Below, one piece after another: positions 51,005 to 59,921 of a stretch of DNA of 64,000 nucleotides; position 1 is the first letter of the stretch; the number at the start of each line of letters is the position of its first letter. The position numbers and the translations under genes were made by a program. The notes under the pieces are model-generated. The model saw nothing but the letters and a program-made list of their open reading frames with translations, made no database searches and was not told the DNA's origin. Source of the DNA: an uncultured Oscillibacter sp. (GTDB lineage Bacteria > Bacillota > Clostridia > Oscillospirales > Oscillospiraceae); the NCBI GenBank assembly GCA_910585245.1, contig CAJUCO010000002.1:124001-188000 (forward strand), in the 5' to 3' direction.

Positions 51005-51921
51005 CGGGGAAACCATACCGAACGTGGGCGCCGGTGCTGATGCTGGCCGCCCTGTTTGCTGCCGCATATCTGGTGATTCCCGGCTTCCAGCAGCCCAGGA
51101 TTTACCTGACCATCTTGAAAAACGGAACCTATAACGGCATCTTGGCCCTGGGGCTGTTGCTGGTGCTGATCTGCGGGGACATTGACCTGTCCATTGGGGC
51201 GCAGATGTCCTTTTATGGGGTTCTTTGCGCCATCGCCATGAAGCGGGGCGTCCCCATTCCCCTTTCCATATTGCTGACGCTGGCGGTGGCCCTGGGGATC
51301 GGCTGCTTTCTGGGGACGGCGGTGGGCCGCTTTCGGGTCAACTCCGTCATCGCCACCATCGCCATGACCATCACCCTGGAGGGGCTCAGCCAAATTGTCA
51401 CAAAAGGCGTCCCGGTGTATAATCTGCCCGACGCCTTTGTGGAGCAGTCCATGCGCAAGCTCTTTGGACTCTCCCAGCCGACGCTGGTCTGGTTTTTGCT
51501 GACGGTTTTGGTGGCCCTGTTTTTGCGCCAGACCTACTGGGGCCGCTTTTTCTACGCCGTGGGCAACAACGCCGCCGCCGCCCAACGGGCCGGTGTGCCC
51601 ATTGCCAGAACCAAGGCCGTGGCCTTCGCCGGGAGCAGCCTCCTCTGCGCCCTCAGCGGCATCGTCTACATCTCCCATATCGGCCTGGCCCCTTTAAACG
51701 CCGGAAGCGGGGCCCACATCTCGGTGCTGACCATTGCCGCCCTGGGGGGAGTCTCCTTTTCCGGCGGGAAGGGGAAGGTGCTGCCTGTTTTTTGTGGCGC
51801 GCTGTTTCTCAGCGCTCTGACCTCCATTTTCATCGTTTTGCGGGTGCCGCTCTATTATCAAAACTGCATAAAGGGGTCCATTCTTTTTGTTGCGGCTTTA
51901 ACAAAAATGCGGAAATATTAA
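51001..51921 (+). CDS. RbsC/MglC-like sugar ABC transporter permease
   Basis: A 306-residue permease with about 8-10 helices: GILALGLLLVLICGDIDLSIGA carries the family LDLS-like motif, and ALGGVSFSGGKGKVLP the C-terminal one. Starts at ATG 51001, overlapping the degenerate ABC stop (ATGA). It is the last gene of the yesN operon, before a terminator, and has no intact ATPase or binding protein in its own operon. The transporter operon 230 bases further supplies both. It may form a heteromeric channel with the permease at 53646 or act as the sensor for YesM. Confidence 0.9.
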   Translation: MTGKPYRTWAPVLMLAALFAAAYLVIPGFQQPRIYLTILKNGTYNGILALGLLLVLICGDIDLSIGAQMSFYGVLCAIAMKRGVPIPLSILLTLAVALGIGCFLGTAVGRFRVNSVIATIAMTITLEGLSQIVTKGVPVYNLPDAFVEQSMRKLFGLSQPTLVWFLLTVLVALFLRQTYWGRFFYAVGNNAAAAQRAGVPIARTKAVAFAGSSLLCALSGIVYISHIGLAPLNAGSGAHISVLTIAALGGVSFSGGKGKVLPVFCGALFLSALTSIFIVLRVPLYYQNCIKGSILFVAALTKMRKY

Positions 51922-51939
51922 ATTTGTCCCCCCTGATAT

Positions 51940-51974
51940 AAAAAACGCCCCATTGCAGAGGGGGCGTTTTTTTT
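51940..51974 (+). terminator. Terminator of the yesN-yesM-ABC-permease operon
   Basis: A 12-bp stem starting with AAAAAACGCCCC (51940-51951), loop, GGGGCG (51961-51966) and eight T (51967-51974). Confidence 0.92.
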
Positions 51975-52015
51975 GTAGGCTATTATGAGAATGAAAGGTC
52001 CCCATAACTTCCACG

Positions 52016-52055
52016 CAGGGCGGCGCCGCCCTGTGAGGCCGCTGCCGGCGGCCTC
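52016..52055 (+). promoter_or_regulatory. Two GC palindromes in the leader of the sugar ABC operon
   Basis: A perfect 18-bp palindrome (52016-52033) and an 8-bp stem (52035-52042 with 52048-52055) follow one another in the 175-base leader. They may be leader-RNA structure or AraC-regulator sites; no clear promoter could be assigned in this leader. Confidence 0.45.
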
Positions 52056-52149
52056 AATGACGAATGCGCAAGGGGAGGAAGGGCTTTCCCAGGCGGCGGT
52101 TCCGGGGACCAACATGACAGGAGCGGAACGAGCGGAAGGGTGTGACAGG

Positions 52150-53640
52150 ATGGCGGAATACATATTGGAGATGGAGAACATCTCCAAGAGCTTCCCCGGC
52201 GTGAAGGTGCTGGACGGCGTGACCCTTCGGGTGCGCCCCGGCGAGGTTCACGCTTTGATGGGAGAAAACGGCGCGGGCAAGTCCACGCTGATGAAGATTT
52301 TAATGGGGATCTACACGGCCGACGGCGGCAGCGTGACCCTGGACGGCACGCCGATGACGGTCCGCAATCCGCAAGAGGCCATGGCCCGGGGCGTGGCTAT
52401 GATTCACCAGGAGCTAAACCCCATAATGGATATGCAGGTGTTTGAAAACATCTACATCGGCCGGGAGGTGTCCAAATGGGGACTGGTGGACAAACGGGCC
52501 ATGATCGCCCAGACCCGGGAGCTTTTGAAGGAGCTGGAGATTGACATTTCCGCCACCGCCTATATGCGGGATTTGAGCGTGGCCCAGTGTCAGTTGATTG
52601 AGATTGTAAAGGCCATTTCCCTCTCTGCCAAGGTGGTGGTGATGGATGAACCCACATCCGCCATCACGGACCGGGAAGTCGCCACCCTCTTCAAGCAGAT
52701 TCGCCGTTTGAAGGACCAGGGCGTGGCTATTATCTACATCTCCCACAAGATGGACGAGATCTTTCAGATTTGCGACGCCATCACGGTCCTCCGGGACGGA
52801 CAGTTCATCGGCACGGATGCCGCCGCCAACCTGGACCGGGAAAAGCTCATCCGCATGATGGTGGGCCGGGACATCCACGATGTCTGCCCCAAGACGGAAG
52901 TTCCCATTGGAGACGTAGTCCTGGAGGTCCGGGAGCTCTCCTGTGGCAGCCGGGTGCGAAACGTCAGCTTTACCCTCCGGCGGGGCGAGGTGCTGGGCGT
53001 CGCGGGCCTGGTGGGGGCGGGGCGCAGCGAGCTGGTGGAGACCTTGTTCGGCGTCCGCCGCAAGACCGGCGGACAGGTTCTGGTTGGCGGGCAGGCGGTG
53101 GAGATCAAGCACCCCCGAGACGCCATTGCGCATAAAATCGCCCTGGTGACGGAGGACCGGAAGCTCACGGGGCTGAACCTGATTGGCAAAGTCTCTGAGA
53201 ACATCACCCTGGCCCATCTTTCCAGACTCTTTCCCAGCCGCCTGATTGACCGGAAGGTGGAGGCCAAGGTCTCCGGGGAGTACATTGAACAGCTGAAGAT
53301 CAAAACCCCTTCCGCCGCTCAGACGGTGGGCAACCTCTCCGGAGGGAATCAGCAAAAGGTGGTTTTGGCCAAGTGGCTGCTGACGGAGCCGGACATCATC
53401 ATTTTGGATGAGCCCACCCGGGGCATCGACGTGGGGGCCAAGCGGGACATCTATTTGCTGATTGGGGAGCTGGTCAAAGCGGGCAAGGCCGTAATCGTCA
53501 TCTCCTCCGAGATTCCGGAGGTCATGGGGCTGGCGGACCGGATCATCGTCATGGCGGAGGGCCGCCTCACCGGCGAGCTGGAGCGTCCCGCCTTTTCCCA
53601 GGAAGCGATCATGACTTACGCCGCGCAGTTTGGAGAGTGA
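52150..53640 (+). CDS. Sugar ABC transporter ATP-binding protein (RbsA/MglA-like)
   Basis: A 496-residue double ATPase. Domain 1: Walker A GENGAGKST, signature LSVAQCQLIEI, Walker B VVVMDEPTSAIT, H-loop YISHK. Domain 2: GLVGAGRSEL (natural K-to-R change of this family), LSGGNQQKV, IIILDEPTRGID and VISSEIPEV. Length is standard. The start is ATG 52150 (MAEYILEMENISKSFPGV). It is the intact relative of the degenerate protein at 49691. Works with the permease at 53646 and the lipoprotein at 54670 to import a pentose, hexose or related ligand. Confidence 0.95.
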   Translation: MAEYILEMENISKSFPGVKVLDGVTLRVRPGEVHALMGENGAGKSTLMKILMGIYTADGGSVTLDGTPMTVRNPQEAMARGVAMIHQELNPIMDMQVFENIYIGREVSKWGLVDKRAMIAQTRELLKELEIDISATAYMRDLSVAQCQLIEIVKAISLSAKVVVMDEPTSAITDREVATLFKQIRRLKDQGVAIIYISHKMDEIFQICDAITVLRDGQFIGTDAAANLDREKLIRMMVGRDIHDVCPKTEVPIGDVVLEVRELSCGSRVRNVSFTLRRGEVLGVAGLVGAGRSELVETLFGVRRKTGGQVLVGGQAVEIKHPRDAIAHKIALVTEDRKLTGLNLIGKVSENITLAHLSRLFPSRLIDRKVEAKVSGEYIEQLKIKTPSAAQTVGNLSGGNQQKVVLAKWLLTEPDIIILDEPTRGIDVGAKRDIYLLIGELVKAGKAVIVISSEIPEVMGLADRIIVMAEGRLTGELERPAFSQEAIMTYAAQFGE

Positions 53641-53645
53641 AACGT

Positions 53646-54623
53646 ATGAAGAAGAATTTAAACCGAACCGTCCAATTAAAGGACTTTGGCATTTTAATTG
53701 TGTTTGTGGTGCTGGTGATCGCGCTGTCCATCATCTCCGGGGGCACGTTTTCCACCTCCCGCAACTTTATCAACATCTTGAAGCAGACCTCCGTCAACGG
53801 CATTTTGGCCATGGGCATGGCCTTTGTCATCATCTCCGACGGGATTGATTTGTCCGTGGGGTCCATTGTGGCCCTGTCCGGCGTGGTCTCCTGTATGTTC
53901 GCCCACCCGGCGGCGGAGGGGACCGGAGGCGAGTATCCCTTCCTGGTTCCCATCCTCATGGCCTTGCTGGTGGGGGTGCTGGTGGGCCTTTTCAACGGCT
54001 TCCTCATCGCCTATGGGGACATTCCCCCCTTCATCGTCACCCTGGGGTCCATGACCATTGTCAGCGGCTTGGCCCTGATCGTCTCCGGCGGGTCTCCCAT
54101 CTATGGCGTCACCGGCGCCTACGAGGCCATTGCCTCTGGAAAGACGGGCTTCCTCTCCATTCCCTATTTGGCCATTTACATGGTGCTGGTGGTGGCGGTG
54201 TGCGCGTTTGTTCTGAATAAGACGGTCTTTGGCCGCCGGGTGTACGCCATCGGCGGCAACCAGGTGGCGGCCTCCGTGTCCGGTATCAGCGTCCGGCGCA
54301 TTCGGGTGATCGTCTACACAATCTCCGGCCTCTTGGCGGGGCTTGCGGGGCTGTTGGTGGCCTCCCGGACCATCACCGGGTCCCCCACCGCCGGAAAGAG
54401 CTATGAGATGGACGCCATCGCGGCCTGCGTCATTGGCGGCGTGTCCATGTCCGGCGGCTCCGGCAAGTGGTACGGCGTTGTGGTGGGGTCTTTGATGCTG
54501 TCGGTGATCTCCAACGGTCTGGATATCCTCCGGGTCAACTCCAACTACCAACTGATCATCAAGGGAATCATCATCATCCTGGCCGTTCTCATGGATATCA
54601 AGGGCAAGGCGAAGAACCACTGA
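53646..54623 (+). CDS. Sugar ABC transporter permease (RbsC-like)
   Basis: A 325-residue permease with about 8-10 helices; marks are NGILAMGMAFVIISDGIDLSVGS, FNGFLIAYGDIPPFIVTLGSM, FGRRVYAIGGNQVAASVSGI and IGGVSMSGGSGKWYG. The ATG at 53646 suits the GGAG at 53631; a GTG at 53637 in the same frame overlaps the preceding stop. The chain is 20 residues longer than the permease at 51001 and closer to RbsC consensus. Confidence 0.94.
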   Translation: MKKNLNRTVQLKDFGILIVFVVLVIALSIISGGTFSTSRNFINILKQTSVNGILAMGMAFVIISDGIDLSVGSIVALSGVVSCMFAHPAAEGTGGEYPFLVPILMALLVGVLVGLFNGFLIAYGDIPPFIVTLGSMTIVSGLALIVSGGSPIYGVTGAYEAIASGKTGFLSIPYLAIYMVLVVAVCAFVLNKTVFGRRVYAIGGNQVAASVSGISVRRIRVIVYTISGLLAGLAGLLVASRTITGSPTAGKSYEMDAIAACVIGGVSMSGGSGKWYGVVVGSLMLSVISNGLDILRVNSNYQLIIKGIIIILAVLMDIKGKAKNH

Positions 54624-54669
54624 GCCGCCCTTTGGTATAAAACACCAATTTTCAGGAGGAAATGAAAAG

Positions 54670-55674
54670 ATGAAAAAACTCTTCGCAGTGCTCCTGGCCG
54701 CCATGCTGGTTTTGTCCCTGGCGGCCTGCGGTGGCAAAGACAGCGCTCCCGCGGACAACAGCGGAACCAGCGCCCCGGCGGACCAGAGCGGCGCGCCGGC
54801 GGAGGACGCGCCGGCGGAAGGCGGCTCCTACAAGATCGCCCTGTGCATGAGCCATCAGACCAACGCCTTTACCATCGCCGTGGGCAAGGGCGCCCAGGAA
54901 AAGGCCGCCGAGCTGGGTGTGACCCTGGACATCTTTGACGGCAAACAGGACCAGGCCACGCAGACCAGCCAGATTGAACAGTGCATCAGCTCCGGCTATG
55001 ACGGCATCCTGGTGGAGCCCGTGTCTGTGGACGGCATTGTCCCCGCCGTGAAGGCGGCCAACGAGGCCGGTGTGCCCGTCATCACCGTGGTGCAGACCAT
55101 GTCCGGCCAGGAAGAACACGCCAAAGCCTATCGCGGCGGAAACGACACCAACGCCGGTGAGCTCCAGATGCAGTCCGTGGTGGACCTTCTGGGTGGCAAG
55201 GGCAACATCGCCGTGCTGTACGGCCCCATGGGCTCCGACGGCCAGCTGGCCCGGAAAGGCGGCTATGACAAGGTGCTGGAGAACTATCCCGATGTGAAGG
55301 TGGAGTTTGCCGAGACCGCCAACTGGGTCACGGAAGAGGCCCTGTCCCTGGTGGAGAACTGGCTGTCCACCGGCACGGAGATCAACGCCATTGTGGCCCA
55401 AAACGACGGCATGGCCATGGGCGCGCTGAAAGCCGTGGAAGACGCGGGGCTCCAGGACAAGATTATCGTGGTGGGTGTGGACGCCGTGGACGACGCCCTC
55501 CAGGCCATCGCCGACGGGCGGCTCACCGGCACCATCTCCCAGGATGCTCCCGGTCAGGGCGGTCTGGGTGTGCAGGCCATGGTGGATTTCCTGAACGGTC
55601 AGGAGATTGAGCCGGTTGTGTATACCGAGTGCATCTGGATTACGAAGGACAACGTCAGCTCCTACATGGGCTGA
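54670..55674 (+). CDS. Sugar ABC transporter substrate-binding lipoprotein (type 1 periplasmic binding fold)
   Basis: A 334-residue lipoprotein; the signal peptide ends LVLSLAAC with lipidated Cys20, followed by a Ser/Ala/Asp/Pro-rich linker to about residue 55. The peripla_BP_4 domain follows: KIALCMSHQTNAFTIAVGKG, IEQCISSGYDGILVEPVS, AQNDGMAMGALKAVEDAGL, VVGVDAVDDALQAIADGRLT. The ligand is not clear; relatives bind ribose, galactose, inositol or autoinducer-2. ATG 54670 follows AGGAGGAAATG. Last gene of the operon, followed by a strong terminator. Confidence 0.93.
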   Translation: MKKLFAVLLAAMLVLSLAACGGKDSAPADNSGTSAPADQSGAPAEDAPAEGGSYKIALCMSHQTNAFTIAVGKGAQEKAAELGVTLDIFDGKQDQATQTSQIEQCISSGYDGILVEPVSVDGIVPAVKAANEAGVPVITVVQTMSGQEEHAKAYRGGNDTNAGELQMQSVVDLLGGKGNIAVLYGPMGSDGQLARKGGYDKVLENYPDVKVEFAETANWVTEEALSLVENWLSTGTEINAIVAQNDGMAMGALKAVEDAGLQDKIIVVGVDAVDDALQAIADGRLTGTISQDAPGQGGLGVQAMVDFLNGQEIEPVVYTECIWITKDNVSSYMG

Positions 55675-55700
55675 GGGGTATAGAGAAGAACAAGACCGCA

Positions 55701-55733
55701 AGAGGCGGACGGCTTTGCCGTCCGCCTCTTTTT
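55701..55733 (+). terminator. Terminator of the sugar ABC operon
   Basis: A 13-bp stem (55701-55713 with 55717-55729) with TTT loop, then TTTT. Confidence 0.93.
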
Positions 55734-55761
55734 ACCTGCCCACGCCGGGATTCCCCGCCGT

Positions 55762-56745
55762 TTATCCCAACCAGCCGAAAAGGCCCTTGGGTGTATCTTC
55801 GCCCTCCAGCAGGATACCGGCAGCTTCCAGCATCTGGGCCGCGTCGGCGCGGGTCACCGCCTGCTCCATGGACTGGCTGCCAAAACTCCCGGCGGAAAGA
55901 ACGTTGACCGCCTCCATGTTTCCAACCGCCTGGGATGCCCAGGAGGGCGCCGCTCCCCGGTCCGCGTACCACACGTCCAAGTCCACATCCCCCAGGTCCA
56001 GCACCCGGTCCAAAATGGTGGCCGCCTCGTTAAAGGTGACGGTTTCTTCTCCCCGGAAAGCCACGCCCTCGGCAGTGGCGCTACCCCGGATCACGCCGTC
56101 CGCCGCTCCGGCGGCGGCGTAGGCCTTGGCCCAGGTGGGAATGCTGGCGTCGTCGCTAAAACCCGTCATGGTGACCCGGGTCACCTCCCGGCCCGCCATC
56201 TCCAGGGCCATGGCGAGAAATTCACTGCGGCTCACCGGCTGGTCCGGCTGGAAGTAATAGAGGTCTCCGATCTTCCCGCCGGTGAAAATGCCCTTCTCCG
56301 CCAGGGCCTGGGCGGCTCTGGCGGCGGAGCGGCCCTCCATATCGGCGTAGGTGACGCCGGAGCGTGTTTTGTCAATGGTCACGCTGACTTTGGCCGGAGC
56401 CGAGACGTGCCCCTGGCTGTCGGTGGCGGTGTAGGTGAAGCGGTCAGAGCCGGTGATTCCTTCGTCCGGCGTGTAGGTGAAGTTGTTGCCCTCTACAACG
56501 ACGGAGCCCTTTCGGGGTTCGTCCACTAAGGAGAAGGTCATCTCGTCCCCCTCCGGGTCCGAGGCCAGAAATTGGCCCTGGCCAGGGATGTCCCGGTAGG
56601 TGCGGATCTCCAGGTCCCAGACCTGGGGCGCGCCCTCGGGGGGCGTCTCCTCGGCCTTTTTGCCAAACAGCGCCGAGGCGCTGCCGGTCAGCAGCACCGC
56701 CGTCAGTGCCAGCAGGGCGGCGGCTCTTGTCAGATGGTGTTTCAT
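55762..56745 (-). CDS. Secreted protein with cadherin/Ig-like repeat and SLH repeats
   Basis: A 327-residue exported protein. Signal peptide residues 1-25 (ends GSASA). Residues about 45-130 form a tandem Ig/cadherin-like domain (FLASDPEGDEMTFSLVDEPR, GNNFTYTPDEGITGSDRFTY, ATDSQGHVSAP). Three SLH repeats follow (YADMEGRSAARAAQALAEKG; FSDDASIPTWAKAYAAAGAA; DRGAAPSWASQAVGNMEAVN). This order, adhesion-like domain first and SLH last, is reversed relative to the other two SLH proteins here. It is anchored at the cell surface. ATG 56745 follows GGAGGATGATT. Confidence 0.9.
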   Translation of the reverse strand: MKHHLTRAAALLALTAVLLTGSASALFGKKAEETPPEGAPQVWDLEIRTYRDIPGQGQFLASDPEGDEMTFSLVDEPRKGSVVVEGNNFTYTPDEGITGSDRFTYTATDSQGHVSAPAKVSVTIDKTRSGVTYADMEGRSAARAAQALAEKGIFTGGKIGDLYYFQPDQPVSRSEFLAMALEMAGREVTRVTMTGFSDDASIPTWAKAYAAAGAADGVIRGSATAEGVAFRGEETVTFNEAATILDRVLDLGDVDLDVWYADRGAAPSWASQAVGNMEAVNVLSAGSFGSQSMEQAVTRADAAQMLEAAGILLEGEDTPKGLFGWLG

Positions 56746-56867
56746 AGGAAATCATCCTCCTGTATGAATTGGTACAGGAGTAGTGTTTTCCCATTCCTTG
56801 AAATTATGCGAAAAAACGCCGCTCCGGAAAACCGGGGCGGCGCTGAGAGTCCGGGGCGTGCTTTTGG

Positions 56868-58058
56868 TCACCGGAGGGGCGACCGCGCCACCCGGCGCAT
56901 CTCCGGGGAGCGCTTTTTGATGCCGGATACCACCCCCATGGCCATGTACAGCGTGACGACGGAGGACCCGCCGTAGCTGAAAAAGGGCAACGTGATGCCG
57001 ATGGTGGGCATGACGAAAAGGCACATACCGATGTTGATGACGGTTTGGAAAATCAAAATGGAAGCCATGCCCACACAGACGTAACGGAAAAACGGCGTCT
57101 GGGCTTTTCGGGCCACCAGCAGGATGCGGAGAATGATGGCCAGCAGGAACAGCATGATGGCGAGGCAGCCGAAAAATCCCAGTTCCTCCCCCGTCGCGGA
57201 GAAAATCAGGTCTGTCTGCCTTGCCGGAAGAGACCAGCTGCTGCCGCTTTGGGTCTGGTTGCCGTTCAGATAACCCTGGCCCCAGAGCCCGCCGGAGCCG
57301 ATGGCCAGCAGACTCCGGGTCTGCTGCCAGCCCACCCCTTGGGGCTCAAAGCTATGGTCGAAAAGAACGATGAAACGGTTTAGCATATACTTCATGTTCT
57401 CCGGCACCAGGTCCAGCAGCAACACGGCGGCAACAATGCCCCCGGCTCCGGCGAACAGCAACAGAAACCACCGCAGGGCAAAACCCGCCACAAAGGCCAT
57501 ACAAAGGAAGATGAACACAAAGACCAGTCCGTTTCCCATATCGTGGGAGACGAGGAAATACAGCCCGCAGAGCCCAAAGGTGTGGGCGGCCACAAAGAGG
57601 GCGGAACGAAAGGATTTCAGATCCTCCTTCTCCTCCCAAAGCCACTCGATCTGCTTGGCCAGCAGCAGAACGAAGGTGATCTTCACCACCTCGGCAGGGC
57701 CGATCTGAAAGGGAATGCCGGGAAATTTAAGCCAGGCCCGGTTGCCGGTATTGCCCGCAACGCCAAAGGGGGTGCGCAGCAAAAGGATAAAACCGGCGTT
57801 AAAGGCCAACAGCCATTTCCATTTTCGGGTGATGGACTCCAAATCCAACATGGAGAAGAAAATGTACACAAAGACCCCCAGGATCAGGGCCGTGCACTGA
57901 ATGATCATTCGCCGGAGCCCCGTGTCGGGGTCCATGTACCGGGTGGCGCTGAATACCAGCGCGATACCGTACAGCGTCGCGGCGCTGCAAAGAGCCAGCA
58001 GCACCAGGTCGGCCTGCTGGATAAAGTCGATGAGAGTGGCTTTCAGTCGGTTCAGCAT
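56868..58058 (-). CDS. rodA: Rod shape-determining protein RodA (SEDS glycosyltransferase)
   Basis: A 396-residue membrane protein with about 10 helices. SEDS marks: GNTGNRAWLKFPGIPFQIGP, ISHDMGNGLVF-type segment (VSHDMGNGLVFVFIFLCMAF), RQTDLIFSATGEELGFFG and LPFFSYGGSSVVTLYMAMGV. RodA polymerises lipid II for cell elongation together with a class B PBP, which is not in this window. ATG 58058 follows CAAGGAGCGTATC. Single gene, promoter at 58099-58127. Confidence 0.95.
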   Translation of the reverse strand: MLNRLKATLIDFIQQADLVLLALCSAATLYGIALVFSATRYMDPDTGLRRMIIQCTALILGVFVYIFFSMLDLESITRKWKWLLAFNAGFILLLRTPFGVAGNTGNRAWLKFPGIPFQIGPAEVVKITFVLLLAKQIEWLWEEKEDLKSFRSALFVAAHTFGLCGLYFLVSHDMGNGLVFVFIFLCMAFVAGFALRWFLLLFAGAGGIVAAVLLLDLVPENMKYMLNRFIVLFDHSFEPQGVGWQQTRSLLAIGSGGLWGQGYLNGNQTQSGSSWSLPARQTDLIFSATGEELGFFGCLAIMLFLLAIILRILLVARKAQTPFFRYVCVGMASILIFQTVINIGMCLFVMPTIGITLPFFSYGGSSVVTLYMAMGVVSGIKKRSPEMRRVARSPLR

Positions 58059-58098
58059 GATACGCTCCTTGGGATATGGGCTTATATAAAAACAAATT

Positions 58099-58127
58099 AT
58101 TCTACCATAAATTGAGGGGTCTGTAAA
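58099..58127 (-). promoter_or_regulatory. Promoter of rodA
   Basis: On the minus strand TTTACA (58127-58122), 17 bases, TAGAAT (58104-58099), 41 bases before the start codon. Confidence 0.75.
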
Positions 58128-58401
58128 CGACGGAACATTTCTTTTTACACTTTATTCAATTTGTGTTCCGGACGCCGTTCCACCGTCTGGGGTCCCGACG
58201 CTTCGAAGGCGTGGCATTTCCCTCCCGCGCTTGAAATGCTCTTGGAGGAAATTTTCGTCTCATTTGTGGCATTGAGCTTCTTATGTCTATCTGTATCTGG
58301 GGGCTCTTTGCCTTTTTGCACAATTTTTTTGCCGTGTGAAGGGGGAAAATGCGGGGAAAATTGGGCTACTGTTACGAAAAGCAGAAATTGTTAAAAAAGC
58401 G

Positions 58402-58436
58402 TTGACTTTATACTTACTATATAGTTTACAGTAAAT
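58402..58436 (+). promoter_or_regulatory. Promoter/operator region of the amidohydrolase-nucleoside transporter operon
   Basis: TTGACT at 58402-58407 lies in an AT-rich stretch with dyad elements (ACTATATAGT at 58417-58426; TTACT 58415-58419 facing AGTAA 58430-58434). The -10 is not unambiguous (TTTACA at 58425-58430 is 17 bases away). The rest of 58128-58401 shows no gene and no recognisable purine riboswitch. Confidence 0.45.
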
Positions 58437-58486
58437 TTATGATGGTTCAAGGAAAATCACATGATTGGGAATGGAGGTATTGCAGT

Positions 58487-59881
58487 ATGAGCCAAAGCGT
58501 TTTGATTCGAAATGCTCGGGCGATTGTCACCTGTGATCAGGAGGACCGCGTGTATTACGACGCGGACCTTTTGATCCAAGGGCCGAAGATCGTCAAAATT
58601 GGCCGGGATTTGAAGGACCAGGCGGACCAGGTGGTGGACGCCCATGACAAATTTGTCTACCCGGGTCTTGTCAACACCCACCACCACTTCTTTCAGACCT
58701 TCGTGCGGAACCTGCGCACCATTGACTACCCCAACATGACGGTGCCGGAGTGGCTGGACAAAATCTACCGCATTTTTCAGGTGATCGACGGCGACGTCAT
58801 CTTCTACTCCTCTCTGACGGCTATGGCGGATCTTCTCAAGCACGGCTGTACCTGTGCCTTTGACCACCAGTATTGCTTTACCAAGGCCACCGGCACGACG
58901 CCTGTGGACCGGCAGATGGAGGCGGCGAAGCTCCTGGGCATTCGTTACCACGCGGGCCGCGGCGTCAACACCCTTCCCCGGGAAAAGGGCAGCACCATGC
59001 CGGAAAATATGCTGGAAACCACGGACGGTTTTTTGCGGGACTGTGAGCGGATTATCCGGCTCTATCATGACCCCGCGCCCTACTCCATGTCCCGGATCGT
59101 AATGGCGCCCTGCCAGCCGATGAACTGCTATAAGGAGACCTTTGTGGAGACGGTGGACTTTGCCCGGAAGCACGGCGTGCGGATGCACACGCATTTGGGC
59201 GAGGGAGAAAACGCCACCATGGTGGAGCGTTGGGGCAAGCGGACGCTGGACTGGTGCGGCGAGATCGGTTTCATTGGCCCGGACGTGTGGCTTGCCCATG
59301 CCTGGGAATTGACGCCGGAGGAGTACCGGACGCTGGGAAAAACCGGCACCGGCATCTCGCACTGCCCCACCCCGGCGATTCTGGGCGGGTTCCCCATCCT
59401 CCCCATGAGGCAGCTTCAAGAAGATGGCGTCTGTGTCAGCCTGGGCTGCGACGGCTCCGCCACCAACGACGGCTCCAGCCTTCTGGACGCTATGCGGACC
59501 GCCTGGATGATGCAGGCTTGGTTTTCCAAGGAGCGGGGAGGGTGCATTTCCCCCTATGATATGCTGAAAATTGCCACGGTCAACGGCGCGAAGACGCTGG
59601 GCCGGGAGGACCTGGGCTCTTTGGAGCCGGAGAAGGGCGCGGACCTTTTCATGGTGGACACGGGAGTTTTGGAGCTTGCCGGTACACTCCACGACCCCCG
59701 GAACCTTCTGGCCCGGGCGGCTGTGACCGGGCCGGTGGCGCTGACCATGGTGAACGGAAAGGTCGTTTTCAAAGACGGCGTTTTAACCGGCGTGGATGAG
59801 CGGGCCCTGGCGGAAGAGGGAGAAGCCGTCTGCACGCGGGTGCTGCGAGAGCCCTGCGAGGCCTTCCACGGACTGGATTGA
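58487..59881 (+). CDS. Amidohydrolase, 8-oxoguanine deaminase / AtzB-like (COG0402)
   Basis: A 464-residue zinc amidohydrolase. Metal-binding NTHHHF at residues 64-69, HTHLGEGE near 225, AHAWEL near 270, and GCDGSATND near 325 with the last Asp ligand. The substrate-loop sequences RGVNTLPREKGSTMPENM and LETTDGFLRDCERII match 8-oxoguanine deaminase/hydroxyatrazine ethylaminohydrolase-type enzymes. The ATG at 58487 follows GGAGGTATTGC. It heads an operon with a BMP-family nucleoside ABC transporter, so deamination of an imported purine or similar N-heterocycle is likely; the exact substrate is inference. Confidence 0.88.
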   Translation: MSQSVLIRNARAIVTCDQEDRVYYDADLLIQGPKIVKIGRDLKDQADQVVDAHDKFVYPGLVNTHHHFFQTFVRNLRTIDYPNMTVPEWLDKIYRIFQVIDGDVIFYSSLTAMADLLKHGCTCAFDHQYCFTKATGTTPVDRQMEAAKLLGIRYHAGRGVNTLPREKGSTMPENMLETTDGFLRDCERIIRLYHDPAPYSMSRIVMAPCQPMNCYKETFVETVDFARKHGVRMHTHLGEGENATMVERWGKRTLDWCGEIGFIGPDVWLAHAWELTPEEYRTLGKTGTGISHCPTPAILGGFPILPMRQLQEDGVCVSLGCDGSATNDGSSLLDAMRTAWMMQAWFSKERGGCISPYDMLKIATVNGAKTLGREDLGSLEPEKGADLFMVDTGVLELAGTLHDPRNLLARAAVTGPVALTMVNGKVVFKDGVLTGVDERALAEEGEAVCTRVLREPCEAFHGLD

Positions 59882-59921
59882 ACATACAAGCAGACACCCG
59901 ACACATATAAGGAGGATGATT

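Noticed and set aside
58128..58486. A purine riboswitch before the deaminase-nucleoside transporter operon
   Set aside because: I found none of the conserved junction and loop sequences of a purine aptamer.
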